Positions 1 through 8,975 of a DNA stretch of 28,272 bases are shown piece after piece. Under the pieces are notes generated by a model that saw only the letters and a list, made by a program, of their open reading frames with translations, was not told the origin of the DNA and did no database searches. The DNA is from Chara braunii (Eukaryota; Streptophyta; Charophyceae; Charales; Characeae). Location of the stretch: contig BFEA01000530.1 in the NCBI GenBank assembly GCA_003427395.1, positions 698,438 to 726,709 of the forward strand, read 5' to 3'. The number at the start of each line of letters is the position of its first letter. Position 1 is the stretch's first letter. Position numbers and translations under genes: made by a program.

Positions 1-95
<95 letters not shown>

Positions 96-97
96 GA
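1..97. repeat. (CT)n-(GT)n compound microsatellite
   Basis: Uninterrupted CT dinucleotides fill positions 1-64 and GT dinucleotides fill 65-88, followed by an AT and a few more GT. The array probably extends beyond the left edge of the window. The open frame that starts inside it is only a translation of the repeat. Confidence 0.97.
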
Positions 98-1150
98 TCA
101 TTCATCTTTGCATTGGGTTAGGCGGGGGGGAGAACAGCCTGATAATTATGAATTTGAAAGGCCATGATCGAACTGAAGCGCATTCAAGAACGAGCTTCCT
201 TCCACCTGGCGAAGCAACTTCAATGAACAGGTGCGGTTCTAGGGCTGGTCGGTTCCGGTTGGCTTAACTTTCCGGTGAAGGGAAGACCAGAATGACCACT
301 CGAGGAACCCGGCTGTTCTTTCCCCGTCAGTTGTTATTCGACACCGAACATAATTTCAAAATAGACTTACACGCGTTTTGGGAGCGCCCAACATCATTTC
401 GAAATGGGGAAACGATAGAAGAAAAGAAGGCATGAGAACCTCGAAGCGATGGAAAAAAAGAGAGGATGAGCACGAAAGGCAATGAGAATGTGGGAAGCCC
501 TGCACACTTAGCGAATTCCGCTGCCTCCGTTTCTTTTCACCCCTCCCCTCTCGTTCTGTCCTGACCTTACCGCTCCCTCCCAGTCCCTGCCGCTCTCGTT
601 TCTCCCTTGCTGTCTGTCTCCAGCTCCTCCTCTCTTCCTCCGTTCTTGCCATCTCAACCTCCTTTCGTGCACTCCTACCTGTCCCTCTCTCTGTGCCTCC
701 TTCAGGATACGTATGTCAGCAGCAAAATGAGCTGAGCCTATCCGATACGTATGGGCGGGCGGGCAAGTGCATCTTCCCGGACAGACAACCTGCCGCCTTA
801 CAACCTGCCGCATTCGCAATTCCCCTGAAGGCAGTCAGCTTGGGACATTGTCGTCAATACATCTGCTCAATCATGGTCACATCCCACTCAGGAAGTCTGC
901 AAGTAAGCGCCCGCCCTTTTGCCCTTTTGCCCTTTTGCTTTCCTTAGAGAAAACATCGATCGGAGAGCATCAACTGCTGAGGGTGATAGGAGCGAGCTCA
1001 AATGAGTTCTCCCTGTTCCGATGGCTCCAATCTATTGGAGGGGAACTGCACCTGCTAGATAGCGGGTGCAGTTTCCCTTCGAGGACGAGGGATAATTTCC
1101 CGCACTGCGCATCCCCTCTTCAAGGACGCCTCCACCATACTCGAAATATG
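98..1150. other. Unassigned sequence
   Basis: I recognise no gene, RNA or mobile element here. A pyrimidine-rich stretch lies at about 530-700. Overlapping short open frames occur on both strands, but none has a recognisable domain and none stands out in codon use. The text around 900-945 repeats the word GCCCTTTT. Confidence 0.4.
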
Positions 1151-1300
1151 GTGCCAAGGAGGAGCAGGAGAAGGGGGCGTGGAGGAGGAGGAAGAGGAGG
1201 AGGAGAACCTAAAACATGTAGCCAAGGAGGAGCAGGAGCAGAGACCGGGAAGGAGGAGGAGGAGGAAGAGGAAATCCTAAAAGGCGAGGAAGACAACTTC
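1150..1300. repeat. GGA-rich purine tract
   Basis: The plus strand is almost pure purine, with many GGA/GAG triplets. A motif reading AAGGAGGAGCAGGAG occurs twice, near 1157 and 1226, with an AACCTAAAA-like word after the first run, so part of this is a short local duplication. It translates into poly-Glu/Gly/Arg on one strand and poly-Ser/Pro on the other, which explains the 225-codon frame covering it. I treat it as low-complexity sequence, not a gene. Confidence 0.8.
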
Positions 1301-2133
1301 ACCTCCAAATCGCGCGCGATGCCGTCGGCGCCGGACAACGGTGGAGAAAAGGAGAGGACGAGGAAGAATCAAGATAGGAGGAGACAAGAAGAAGACAAAC
1401 AAAACATGACGATCAATCCGAAAACGGGCTGGCTTCTGGGATGAGTTGATGTTACCTTGAGATCGACTCCTTTGGCTTAGCATCCGCTATGGTGGAGAGC
1501 AAACCACAGATGCAAATGGCGGCCAGGGAGTGCAATCCCCGGTGCGCGGGAAGACTACAAGTCTCGTCCTTTAGTCCGACTTGCGAATCACAACGGAAAT
1601 GGCCCAGGTGTGACACGCTGTCGGACCGCAGGTCTTCCCGCGGCTGAAAATTGTGAACCAGAACCCCAACGTCCATGCCCGCGGCTTGCGGATCTGATCT
1701 TTTCTCAGCCTCCAGGCCAAAACTGAGGCGGCCCTGAGATGCGCATCTCTCCAGGTTCTGTGGCAAAAACGGTTACAAGTGGGTACCGTGGTGCCTTACG
1801 TAGCGGGGGGTTAGGACCTCGATCCAGCCCTCTCCAAACTCGATAGCGGGGGTTCGGGGTCCCCACCATGCTCCAAACTCGAATTTACGCGGTGAGCACA
1901 CTGGAAGGCCGCCGTCGCACCACTCACGGCGTCCCGGGCTTGCTGCAACCCGCCCGCACAGTGAGTACTCACCACGGCCCACTCACCGCAGGAGAAAGGC
2001 GTTCTTCTGACACCCGGGCTGTGGAGAGTAGTGGACCGACGAGGCCTCTCATCAAACTGTGGTTCGAGAGCAAGGCTTGTATCAGCCCCTCATCACAATG
2101 ATGCGGGGTGATCAGGCATTACCACGGGGGAAG
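1301..2133. other. Unassigned GC-rich sequence
   Basis: No gene recognised. The words CTCCAAACTCGA and GGGGTT recur around 1805-1890, suggesting a small internal duplication. The region looks like old intergenic or retroelement-derived DNA, but I cannot assign a family. Confidence 0.35.
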
Positions 2134-2670
2134 GCCAGTCACTTGCACCTCCCCCCACGCCCCTCCAAACCCACATTAGCGGTGTCTAATGGCCAATATC
2201 ATTGCTTCATAGCAACCAACAATATTTGGCCAAGGTCCTGCCAATGTTGGCTTGGAGAGCCAACAGGTTATCTCTAGCCAGTCACTTGCACCTCCCCCTA
2301 CTCCCCTCCAAACCCACATTAGCAGTGTCTAATGGCCAATATCATTGTTGCATAACCACCAACAATATTTGGCCAAGGTCCTGCCAATGTTGGCTTGGAG
2401 AGCCAAAAGGTTATCTCTACCTTCTTCCCCCAAATACAACGTACGGTCATTATAGCTGTATTTAGACCGAAAGATACGCCAAATTCAGCATTAATGACCG
2501 TACGTTGTATTCGGGGGAAGAAGGTAGCCAGTCACTTGCACCTCCCCCTACGCCCCTCCAAACCCATTTTAGCGGTGTCTAATGGTCAATATCATTGCTG
2601 CATAGCAACCAACAACATTTGGCCAAGGTCCTGCCAAATGTTGGCTTGGAGAGCCAACAGGTTATCTCTA
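2134..2670. repeat. Tandem repeat, three units of about 143 bp
   Basis: Each unit begins GCCAGTCACTTGCACCTCCC and ends GGTTATCTCTA: unit 1 is 2134-2276, unit 2 is 2277-2419 and unit 3 is 2527-2670. Units 2 and 3 are separated by a 105-bp inserted palindrome plus a duplicated TA. Units 1 and 3 contain a small hairpin, TGTTGGCT-TGGAG-AGCCAACA; unit 2 has lost it by a C-to-A change. After unit 3 a GCCAGT word starts a fourth copy that does not continue. The array may be the amplified body of the SINE-like element whose tRNA-like head lies just to the right on the minus strand. Confidence 0.9.
2420..2524. mobile_element. 105-bp palindromic MITE with TA target duplication (Mariner/Stowaway type)
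   Basis: The element starts CCTTCTTCCCCC and ends GGGGGAAGAAGG. The first 33 bp and last 33 bp are reverse complements with one mismatch, and the pairing continues weakly inward, so nearly the whole element can fold into one hairpin. It is flanked by TA at 2418-2419 and 2525-2526. The neighbouring unit junction (2275-2278) reads straight through as CTCTAGCC with a single TA, which is the empty site. A TA duplication is typical of Tc1/Mariner elements and their Stowaway derivatives. The ends do not look like the common plant Stowaway terminus, so this may be a separate family. It is too short to code for a transposase. Confidence 0.88.
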
Positions 2671-2705
2671 GCCAGTAGAACACCAAGCTTGCCCAGGCAA
2701 CGTAC

Positions 2706-2779
2706 GTGAGGCCAATGGGGGTTGAGCCCACGACCTCCTGAGTGCAACTTTTGTGCCTTACCAACTGAGCTAAGCCCGC
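2706..2779 (-). mobile_element. tRNA-like sequence, probable SINE head
   Basis: Read on the minus strand, the stretch begins GCGGGCTTAGCTCAGTTGG, a tRNA-type acceptor strand and D-arm with a good RNA polymerase III A box (2772-2761). A B-box-like GGGCTCAACC follows at about 2728-2719. The 3' acceptor strand pairs poorly with the 5' one and the T stem is imperfect, so it should not fold into a working tRNA. A tRNA-like head followed by unrelated body sequence is the layout of plant SINEs; here the body would be the roughly 143-bp repeats to the left. A decayed tRNA gene is the alternative. Confidence 0.6.
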
Positions 2780-2900
2780 AGGCTTGCGAGGGTGCATGTT
2801 CGCAGTCCTTAGCATAGCAGAACCTGCCCTTAGCATGAAGCAGAACCTGGGGAGGGGCTGAAGAGGAGGTTGTGTCATTTTCTACTGGCGGGTGGAGAGA

Positions 2901-3230
2901 TGGTTAATGGAAGACCCAAAATTCCGGGTTTTTCGCCGCATCACTACAAGCAATGTTGTCGAAAATTTTGCGAACAAACTATGAAAGCTTACAATACAAA
3001 CACCGAAGAAACAAACAGGCAAAAGAAAACGAAAAAAAAAACTTAAAAACACTATAAAACCCTATTTGGAGTAGCTTTCGGAGTTCGCCAAAACTTTTTC
3101 CAAATTCGGTGTTTTTGACAATATTTTTGTTATTGGTCCAAATACGTTGAAACTGAAAAAAAGTAAAAATTCAGGGAAATATGGCAGTTTCAGCGAAAAA
3201 TTCGCCGACAATAACACCACCTATTAACCA
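2901..3230. repeat. Dispersed repeat X, copy 1 (uninterrupted)
   Basis: This AT-rich stretch is repeated at 4627-5287. Shared words include GTTAATGGAA near the left end, TATAAAACCCTATTT in the middle and TTCAGGGAAATATG near the right end. The outer ends read TGGTTAAT (2901-2908) and ATTAACCA (3223-3230), an 8-bp inverted repeat, so it could itself be a small terminal-inverted-repeat element. Copy 2 keeps these ends only in part. No coding sequence is visible. Confidence 0.75.
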
Positions 3231-3836
3231 CAAGTGACAGTGATGCAGGTACCTAGGCTGGAGTCAAACGAAGGGTGAGGAAATGGGTGAGAGGTCAGTA
3301 AGGGGAAAGGGCACAATTGGGGGATGGTGGCATGGACAGTTGTGATACGCAACCTCATGCATCTCGCAGTACCCATAGGAGGGATGTCGATCAGAGTATG
3401 GGGCGTAGCTGAGGATTTTGGACAAGAGGGTGAAATCCCAAGGCAAGACCATAATTTCCCGTGTCAGTCAGAGGTTCCCTACAAAATGGGTCAGGGAGAA
3501 GATGACCTCAAGAAAAAGGATCCGTTCTTCGAAAGTGTCTTTTGCTCGGGGACCTTGGATGAAAAAGGGCTGCAACATTAAACCACCAATACCTTTCCCA
3601 GCTATCAAGTCCAAGCCTCCAACTACCGGTATGCCGAGCCTTGCCGAGCCTATCGCTACCGGTAGTGAGATTGACTTTCTTTCAAAAAGCAAAAAATAAA
3701 TATAAAAGCAAAAGCAATAATAAAAACGAACTGTATTCTACGGAAAAAACAAAACGAAAAAAAACAACAACAAAAAAATAAAACGAGAGGGAGGGAGGGA
3801 GGGAGGAAGAGAGAGAAGGGCATAAGAGAGAGAAAT
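3231..3836. other. Unassigned sequence
   Basis: No gene recognised. Several overlapping short open frames on both strands lack familiar motifs. An inverted repeat (3622-3666) is listed separately. From about 3690 the strand becomes A-rich and then turns into a GAGG-rich tract (3783-3835). Confidence 0.35.
3622..3666. repeat. Inverted repeat ACTACCGGTA / TACCGGTAGT
   Basis: Ten-base arms at 3622-3631 and 3657-3666 are perfect reverse complements. Between them TGCCGAGCCT and TGCCGAGCCT lie in direct tandem. No function can be inferred. Confidence 0.8.
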
Positions 3837-3839
3837 CTG

Positions 3840-3891
3840 CAAAATGGGAATGAATCTTGCCGCTTTCACGGGAAGATTCATTCCTATTTTG
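3840..3891. repeat. 19-bp-arm hairpin
   Basis: Arms at 3840-3858 and 3873-3891 are reverse complements except at one position and enclose a 14-base loop. The strength of the stem resembles a small foldback element or a terminator-like hairpin, but no transcript is evident next to it. Confidence 0.8.
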
Positions 3892-3945
3892 AAGAGCAAG
3901 CACGCGCCTCCCTGCAGCACAGAGAGAGAGAGTGCAAGAATCTCG

Positions 3946-4013
3946 ACACTACGCAGCAAACGTGCCGAGATCCTTGGCACTCAAGGATCTCAGCACTCCG
4001 CAGCAAACACGCC

Positions 4014-4015
<2 letters not shown>
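3946..4015. repeat. Direct repeat with a central palindrome
   Basis: Two similar stretches of about 33 bp, both containing the words GCAGCAAAC and GCCGA, flank the palindrome GAGATCCTTG-gcact-CAAGGATCTC (3967-3991). The right copy runs directly into the CT microsatellite. Confidence 0.7.

Positions 4016-4064
<49 letters not shown>
4016..4064. repeat. (CT)n microsatellite
   Basis: About 24 uninterrupted CT units. A T-rich stretch and a poly-C run (about 4130-4140) follow. These tracts explain the low-complexity open frame crossing them. Confidence 0.96.
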
Positions 4065-4068
<4 letters not shown>

Positions 4069-4626
4069 GCGCTAAGACTTTTTTTCTTTTTTCTTTTTTC
4101 TTTCATGTTGATATTGTTTTTCTATTTTTCCCCCCCCCCCGCGCAATACCCCTATGTCGAGCGTTTGCCCGTTGAGGGCGACAACCTCCCATGTTAACCA
4201 CCGCAGTATTGTTTTCCAAGCGCGTACTGCTGGAAGCCACCGGTACCTTTCCCCGCTTGAGAATCAATTATGGGTCGGGTAATGTGGAAGCCAAGAGGGA
4301 TAGGGCCACCGTTGATAAATTCAATCGGTAGGCTGTTTTTCGTTTCATGTTTTTTCTCCCGCTCATTGTCGATATATAGGAAAGGTACAGGTGGTTTAAA
4401 ATAAAGATATGAAATGCAAAATCATAAAACTAGAGGGTAAGGTTTCCTTCAAACGGTTCCGAGGAACAAACCCATCCAAAGGGGCTATCTCGGTTAACAA
4501 GAGTCCTTGCTATCGAGCGGTGGAGGGGTTGGCGGAATAGGCACATGGAACTTCGCCAGAGTGTCAGCCGCGCGGCTGTGATTCGGCAATTGACCCGCTC
4601 CCTCGTACCTCAACATCAAGAGAGAG
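4065..4626. other. Unassigned sequence
   Basis: No recognisable gene, RNA or repeat family. The sequence around 4145-4330 is richer in GC than its neighbours, but it shows no conserved motif I can name. Confidence 0.35.
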
Positions 4627-5287
4627 GGTTAATGGAAAGCCCGAAATTCGAGGGGGGTCGCTGCATCACCACAAACAATATCATCGAAAATTTCACATAC
4701 AAATAATGCAGACTCATAATACAAGCGTAAAAAAAAAAAAAAGCAACAAAAAAAAGACCAAAAAAACCTCAAAAGCCTAGGTTACCAGTCGGGCCGCCCG
4801 AGTTACTCTATTTTCCTGAACGGCCCGACCGTGCAAGGACCAAGGAAGGTCCTAGCAAAAAACAAAATAATAATAATAGTAAAAAAATTCAAAAAAAAAC
4901 TATGTTATGCAGAAAAATAAAATGAACAATTGTTGCCTTAGGGTCACATCAAAATTCTTACCAAATTTAAAATAAAAATAAAGTTAAAAAATAATTTTAT
5001 TTATTTATTTTTGGCCCTGTCGGGCAAGTGGCCCCGAGCCACTCTGGTAGCCTAGTCAAAATCATTATAAAACCCTATTTTGAATAACTTTCGAAGTTCA
5101 TTAAATTTGTATGCGAATTCGATGTTTTTGCCAACTTTTTTGTTACTGCTCCAAATACGTCGAAACTCGATATAGATATACCCTAAAGAACATACATATA
5201 TATATATATATAAAAGAGCAAAAATTCAGGGAAATATGACAGTTCCGATGAAGAAAATCAGTCGAAAATGACACCACTTGTTTACCA
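4627..5287. repeat. Dispersed repeat X, copy 2, split by a hAT-like MITE
   Basis: The parts at 4627-4776 and 5056-5287 together match copy 1 (2901-3230) in the same orientation. Removing 4777-5055 and one target duplication restores the middle of the repeat, since TATAAAACCCTATTT directly follows the A-rich stretch in copy 1. Copy 2 also carries an extra AT microsatellite (about 5195-5214). The terminal inverted repeat seen in copy 1 is eroded here. Confidence 0.75.
4777..5055. mobile_element. hAT-like MITE family M, copy 1 (279 bp)
   Basis: The element starts CTAGGTTACCAG and ends CTGGTAGCCTAG, 12-bp terminal inverted repeats with one mismatch. It is flanked by TCAAAAGC (4769-4776) and TCAAAATC (5056-5063), an 8-bp target duplication with one difference. 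Subterminal sequence is rich in GGGCCG/CCCG words and the centre is AT-rich. A second copy with the same ends lies at 17845-18108. An 8-bp duplication points to the hAT superfamily. No transposase is encoded. Confidence 0.88.
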
Positions 5288-6065
5288 TTAGTGAACATCA
5301 ACCGTCGCCACGAACATGAGTTACAAAATTTACACCATCAGAATTAATCTGGGAGGTTCCACATGCCATGTGTAGCCAACCGAGACAAGAATATCATATC
5401 CGAGTACGAAAAAAATAGTTGGGGCCGTCAAAGTAATCTATAAGAACAAACCCATCCCTATGAAAACGATAAGCTTTGAATGGATCGTAGAAGTGAACCC
5501 GATCAATTCGCAATAGCAACCTCCTTACATCCGCATTGGATTTGACAGTCATTGCCAACGACAAGAAACTGAAAAAAAGTGTTATGCCATATTGATACGA
5601 GTTTCGAGCTTGGGCAGTCGCTCGTTGAGACTCGGGGTCAGAAACACCGACTCCACGCAAATGACTTGTTATCAACACAATGCAATTAAAACCTTACATA
5701 ATCTTGCAAAAATAAAAAAGAGAAAAAAACTTGAATAGTAATTACGATATGAAATAAATAACGTTCGATCATGCATTCCTTGCTACTCATACATACATAA
5801 GTGACGAGGCTATATAGTCATTCATACGTCATTGCAACTCATGCAAAAGACAAAGTGTAATGAGACCATCACTCGATCAGACATTTAGATGATCACACAT
5901 TCATACCAACCACGATTGACGTCCGCCCTACAATGCAATCACTCACACATTCGGCACTAACAGTGAACGTCATTCACACACACTCAAATTTCAGCATGCA
6001 TTTTGACATAAACAAGCAACGGTGGTGAAAAGCAAAGGTTTCTCAAATTCAGTCTTTATTGCACC
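5288..6065. other. Unassigned sequence
   Basis: A 94-codon open frame on the minus strand (5394-5678) has no motif that I recognise, and I would not call it a gene. The stretch from 5750 to 6000 is rich in CATTCA/CATACA-like words. It contains no sequence that I could match to the 15100-15860 part of the right LTR, which should lie here if the left LTR were complete. Confidence 0.35.
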
Positions 6066-7529
6066 GATCACCTTGCCAACCCCTTTCCCGGGCACAACTC
6101 CTGCCGCTCACCCTGCCTAATCCCCCAGTAAAACTCATGATCCGACGCCCCACTCCTCTTCGCAATGCTTCGAAGCCCCGGGTTCATCCAAATCGGTGAA
6201 GAGATGACTGAGATATGTTGAAATTTTCATCGCTCTCCCTCTGTGATCACCACGATGAGTCAGTGTGGGACGACGAAGAGCCAGAGCATCACTTACGAGC
6301 ACGAATGAACGACAGTAACGGCGAAATGCACGGGTAGTAACCCACTTCAACATTCATCCAGAGTGTGCGCAAAGAGAATGGATCTTCCTTAAAAGAAGGG
6401 AAAGATACACCCCACACGCAGTACCTATCTTCCGTAGCAAAAAAAACACCCATTATCTTCAAAATCCGACTTCATAATCGGATTTGCCCACCATGAACCC
6501 CCCCAAAATGCATCTTAACTCGACTGGTTTCGTCAAGTGTCGCATTAGTTTCGTGTTTTCCACTTCTTTAATCTCCTCCTTCTCAGCAACTTCGCGTAGC
6601 CTCTTCTCCTTCTAACTTCATTCCTACTAATTTACTCCCAAAACTAACATCGTCACCGAACTCACCCACCCAAAAAACCCTTAAATAGTATTTCCCCTTA
6701 CCTGATTCCGTTGCGAATCCCGTAGTGTTATCGATTTTTCACTCCCTCTACTTTCGTCATAGCTTCGCACACCAGCTTTCTCCTCTATCTCCTATCCTAC
6801 TAACCTATCACTCAAACTAACAACGACTTCGGGGTCGCCAGCCCCCAAAACCCCGGAATTGCCTCTTCCCTCGCTCGATTCCGGTGGGAATCAAGTGAGC
6901 TACGCTTCTCAACTGCGCCTAGCTTGTCATCCACCATCTCCACCTTCGACTTTTCCTCGACTAGATCCAACTTCTTTTTCTTCCCTTCCTCCCCCGGTGA
7001 TTGCCCTCCTTCGTTGCCCTCAGTTAGCGCATCTCCTGGTAGTCATGGTGACCCGGTCCGACTGATTCTACTGCAACAGCATGGTAGGTCGTTCAACAGT
7101 TCCTGCTATTTATCCGGGAGTTTCCGAAGAAACCAACTATTGCACGGTTCAATTAGTCTTTCGTCGCCTATACTCAAGTCCGACGGGGGATAACACACGA
7201 GCATCACTGCGGGCTCTTAATTCTCCTGGAGGATCCGTAGTAGCAGGAATAACAGTTTTTGATGGTACGCAATACGTAGCACCAAATGTTACTACGATAT
7301 GTATGAGAATGGCAGCATCAATGGGTTCCTTTATATTAATGGGGGGAGAAATTACTAAACGTATAGCTTTGCCTCATGCTAGAGTAATGATCCACCAACC
7401 AGCTAGGTCATATTATGATGGACAAGCTGGTGATGAAACACAATCGCACCTCGCGCGATGTACTCAAACCTTAAACCAAACTCATTCTCATGTTACTTGC
7501 AAAAACCAGGGCGAATACCCGCACCGACA
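6066..7529 (-). repeat. Left (3') LTR of element A, carrying a plastid insert
   Basis: The stretch from 6066 to 7216 aligns with about 15857-17036. The stretch from 7433 to 7529 aligns with about 18747-18855, with shared words including TGAAACACAATC, ACCTTAAACCAAACT and GTTACTTGCAAAA. On the minus strand the LTR would begin TGTCGGTGC at 7529, a TG start like other plant gypsy LTRs. Between the two aligned parts the right copy has about 1.7 kb, whereas this copy has clpP sequence. An internal degenerate duplication of period about 173 bp (TTCCTACTAA at 6621, ATCCTACTAA at 6794) is also present in the right copy. No clear polypurine tract precedes the LTR start. Confidence 0.7.
7217..7430 (+). 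pseudogene. clpP: Plastid clpP fragment (nuclear plastid DNA)
   Basis: The plus strand encodes the core of the plastid ATP-dependent Clp protease proteolytic subunit. It starts at [15 protein letters not shown], runs through the catalytic-serine region [10 protein letters not shown] and the [20 protein letters not shown] segment with the catalytic histidine, and stops near YYDGQAGD. That is about 71 of roughly 196 residues. The [17 protein letters not shown] form is that of the plastid-encoded subunit, not of the nuclear CLPP2-6 proteins. The N-terminal third and the C-terminal part with the catalytic aspartate are missing. Likely decay substitutions include MRMAASMG where a glycine is usual and PARSYY where serine is usual. 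It lies in an open frame of 155 codons (7081-7548), but the codons on both sides belong to LTR sequence matched in the right LTR copy. It is not a functional gene. Confidence 0.93.
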
Positions 7530-8241
7530 ACTTACCGGGCGATATTAAGCGACGTCCCCGTTGCTCCGAAGGGCAAAAAAATTAGCAGTTTACCATAACT
7601 CAAAATGCTGACGAAAAAAAAAACAATCTGATTAGCCGATAGACTCTGGTTCGATGTTTCTATTAATTAGTGCTAAGCATAACTGCATGATGTCTAAAAT
7701 TTAACATGGGTCTTCATTGCCCTGACATTAGGACGCCGGTATACTTGGTTTACATACTACAACATAAGTTTTAGCAGTTCTCCGATAGTCCTCTCCCCTT
7801 CGTCCTAGACAACGCAGGGTTCTCATTGAATGTCCCATCTAGTCACCGTCCTGTACGCAGGGTCATTACTAGGGACGTGACCCTAACCGAGACCTTTTAA
7901 AGGCACTCTCGCCTCCCTCACAAAAATATATGTAACTCTTTTCTCATACTCTTCCCGCAATCTAGTACAAGAAGGTAAGGTTTTCATCTTGACCGACCAT
8001 ATTCTGGTTGATCGAACCAGATCTACGGTCTGTCACGTTGTTATTTTAGCAGTAGTGCCCTCGCTGATTGCGCAATGATAGACTTTTCCTTATAAAACAC
8101 TTTATCAGAACTTCCAAAAAACTCTGCAGACTCGACTCTTATCCCTCCGACATCTGAAGCGACCACACCCCTCAAGCTTTTTCCCCTTTGGTAAGACGTG
8201 GACCCGTTGCCAAGTTACACCGGTCAGCAACCAACACTTGG
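7530..8241. other. Interior of element A, unassigned
   Basis: No coding motif recognised on either strand. The minus strand should hold the 3' end of the retroelement interior here, but the sequence next to the LTR start is not the expected purine run. Confidence 0.35.
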
Positions 8242-8429
8242 GGTTGCACCCTAATGATGTTAAGAACAACCCCTTAGTTGAGCATCCCGACGTATGCCTT
8301 AAGGTTAGCAACATACTGGTCGAACGGTGTGTCGTGGTTGCATCTTAATGATGTTAAGAACAATCCCTAAGTTGAGCATCCTCGCATATGCCTTAAAATT
8401 AACAACATAGTAGTCGGACAGTGTGTCGC
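8242..8429. repeat. Tandem duplication, two 94-bp units
   Basis: Units at 8242-8335 and 8336-8429 both read GGTTGCA.C.TAATGATGTT at the start and end in GTGTGTCG. They share long matching runs with scattered substitutions. Confidence 0.9.
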
Positions 8430-8729
8430 AACAAACTCTCGACCACTGCGGGACTACGTTGAGGTCTGTCACATTCAAAGACCTTTATCAATTTTCTTTA
8501 GGATAATATAGAGCGTATGGCGCCTTCTATAAAAACCACAAAAATTCCCTGCAAGATTCACAGGGTCATAACCTCCCAACGTGATCGGAGCAAGGTAGGT
8601 CACACATTTTAGAACATCTTTAAAAAAAACTTATTTGCGGCATTCCAAAACTTCACCAATGAACTAGTTTCTTGGTTTTTATCGTCATACTTTATTATTC
8701 AAATTGTTTTTCATGCCATTAAATATTTT
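8430..8729. other. Unassigned sequence
   Basis: Nothing recognised between the two tandem arrays. Confidence 0.3.
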
Positions 8730-8975
8730 AGCCACCTTCATTTTTGAAAGGGGCGCTGCCATAGAATCTTTTCGAGCCATCCTCCCTCTTGAGGACGAGA
8801 TCCCATAAGAATTATTTAAGTCGTCCACCCACTCAAGGATGAACTCCTTATAAGAATCATTTAAGTCACCTTCCCACTCAAGGATGAACTTCCACAAAAA
8901 TCATTAAAATACCTTTCACTTGAAGGCGAATCCAACATAAATATAACCACTTTCTGACATGAAGGGGCGTCAACC
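8730..8975. repeat. Degenerate tandem repeat, about 45-bp units
   Basis: Four to six units share the words CACTCAAGGATGAAC, AAGAATCATTTAAGTCA and AGGACGAGAT in register. The clearest are at about 8778-8823, 8824-8868 and 8869-8911, with weaker ones on either side. The minus-strand open frame here is a translation of the repeats. Its position between the gag remnant and the 3' LTR of element A fits the variable 3' untranslated region known from some plant gypsy elements. Confidence 0.75.

Noticed and set aside
767-1444. 225-codon open frame, the longest in the window
   Set aside because: It crosses the GGA-rich tract, encodes low-complexity Arg/Gly/Glu runs, and has equally open frames on the other strand. 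There is no recognisable domain.
2706-2779. A working tRNA gene
   Set aside because: Acceptor-stem pairing is poor and the T stem is imperfect.
2579-2878. 99-codon frame with AQLVRHKSCTQEVVGSTPI-like residues
   Set aside because: This peptide is what a tRNA-like sequence gives when translated. It reflects the tRNA-like head at 2706-2779.
5394-5678. 94-codon minus-strand frame as a gene
   Set aside because: No recognisable family, no homologous repeat in the window, and no visible gene structure around it.
7081-7548. A functional clpP gene
   Set aside because: Only the middle third of ClpP is present, and the flanking codons belong to LTR sequence that is also found at 16900-17036 and 18747-18855.
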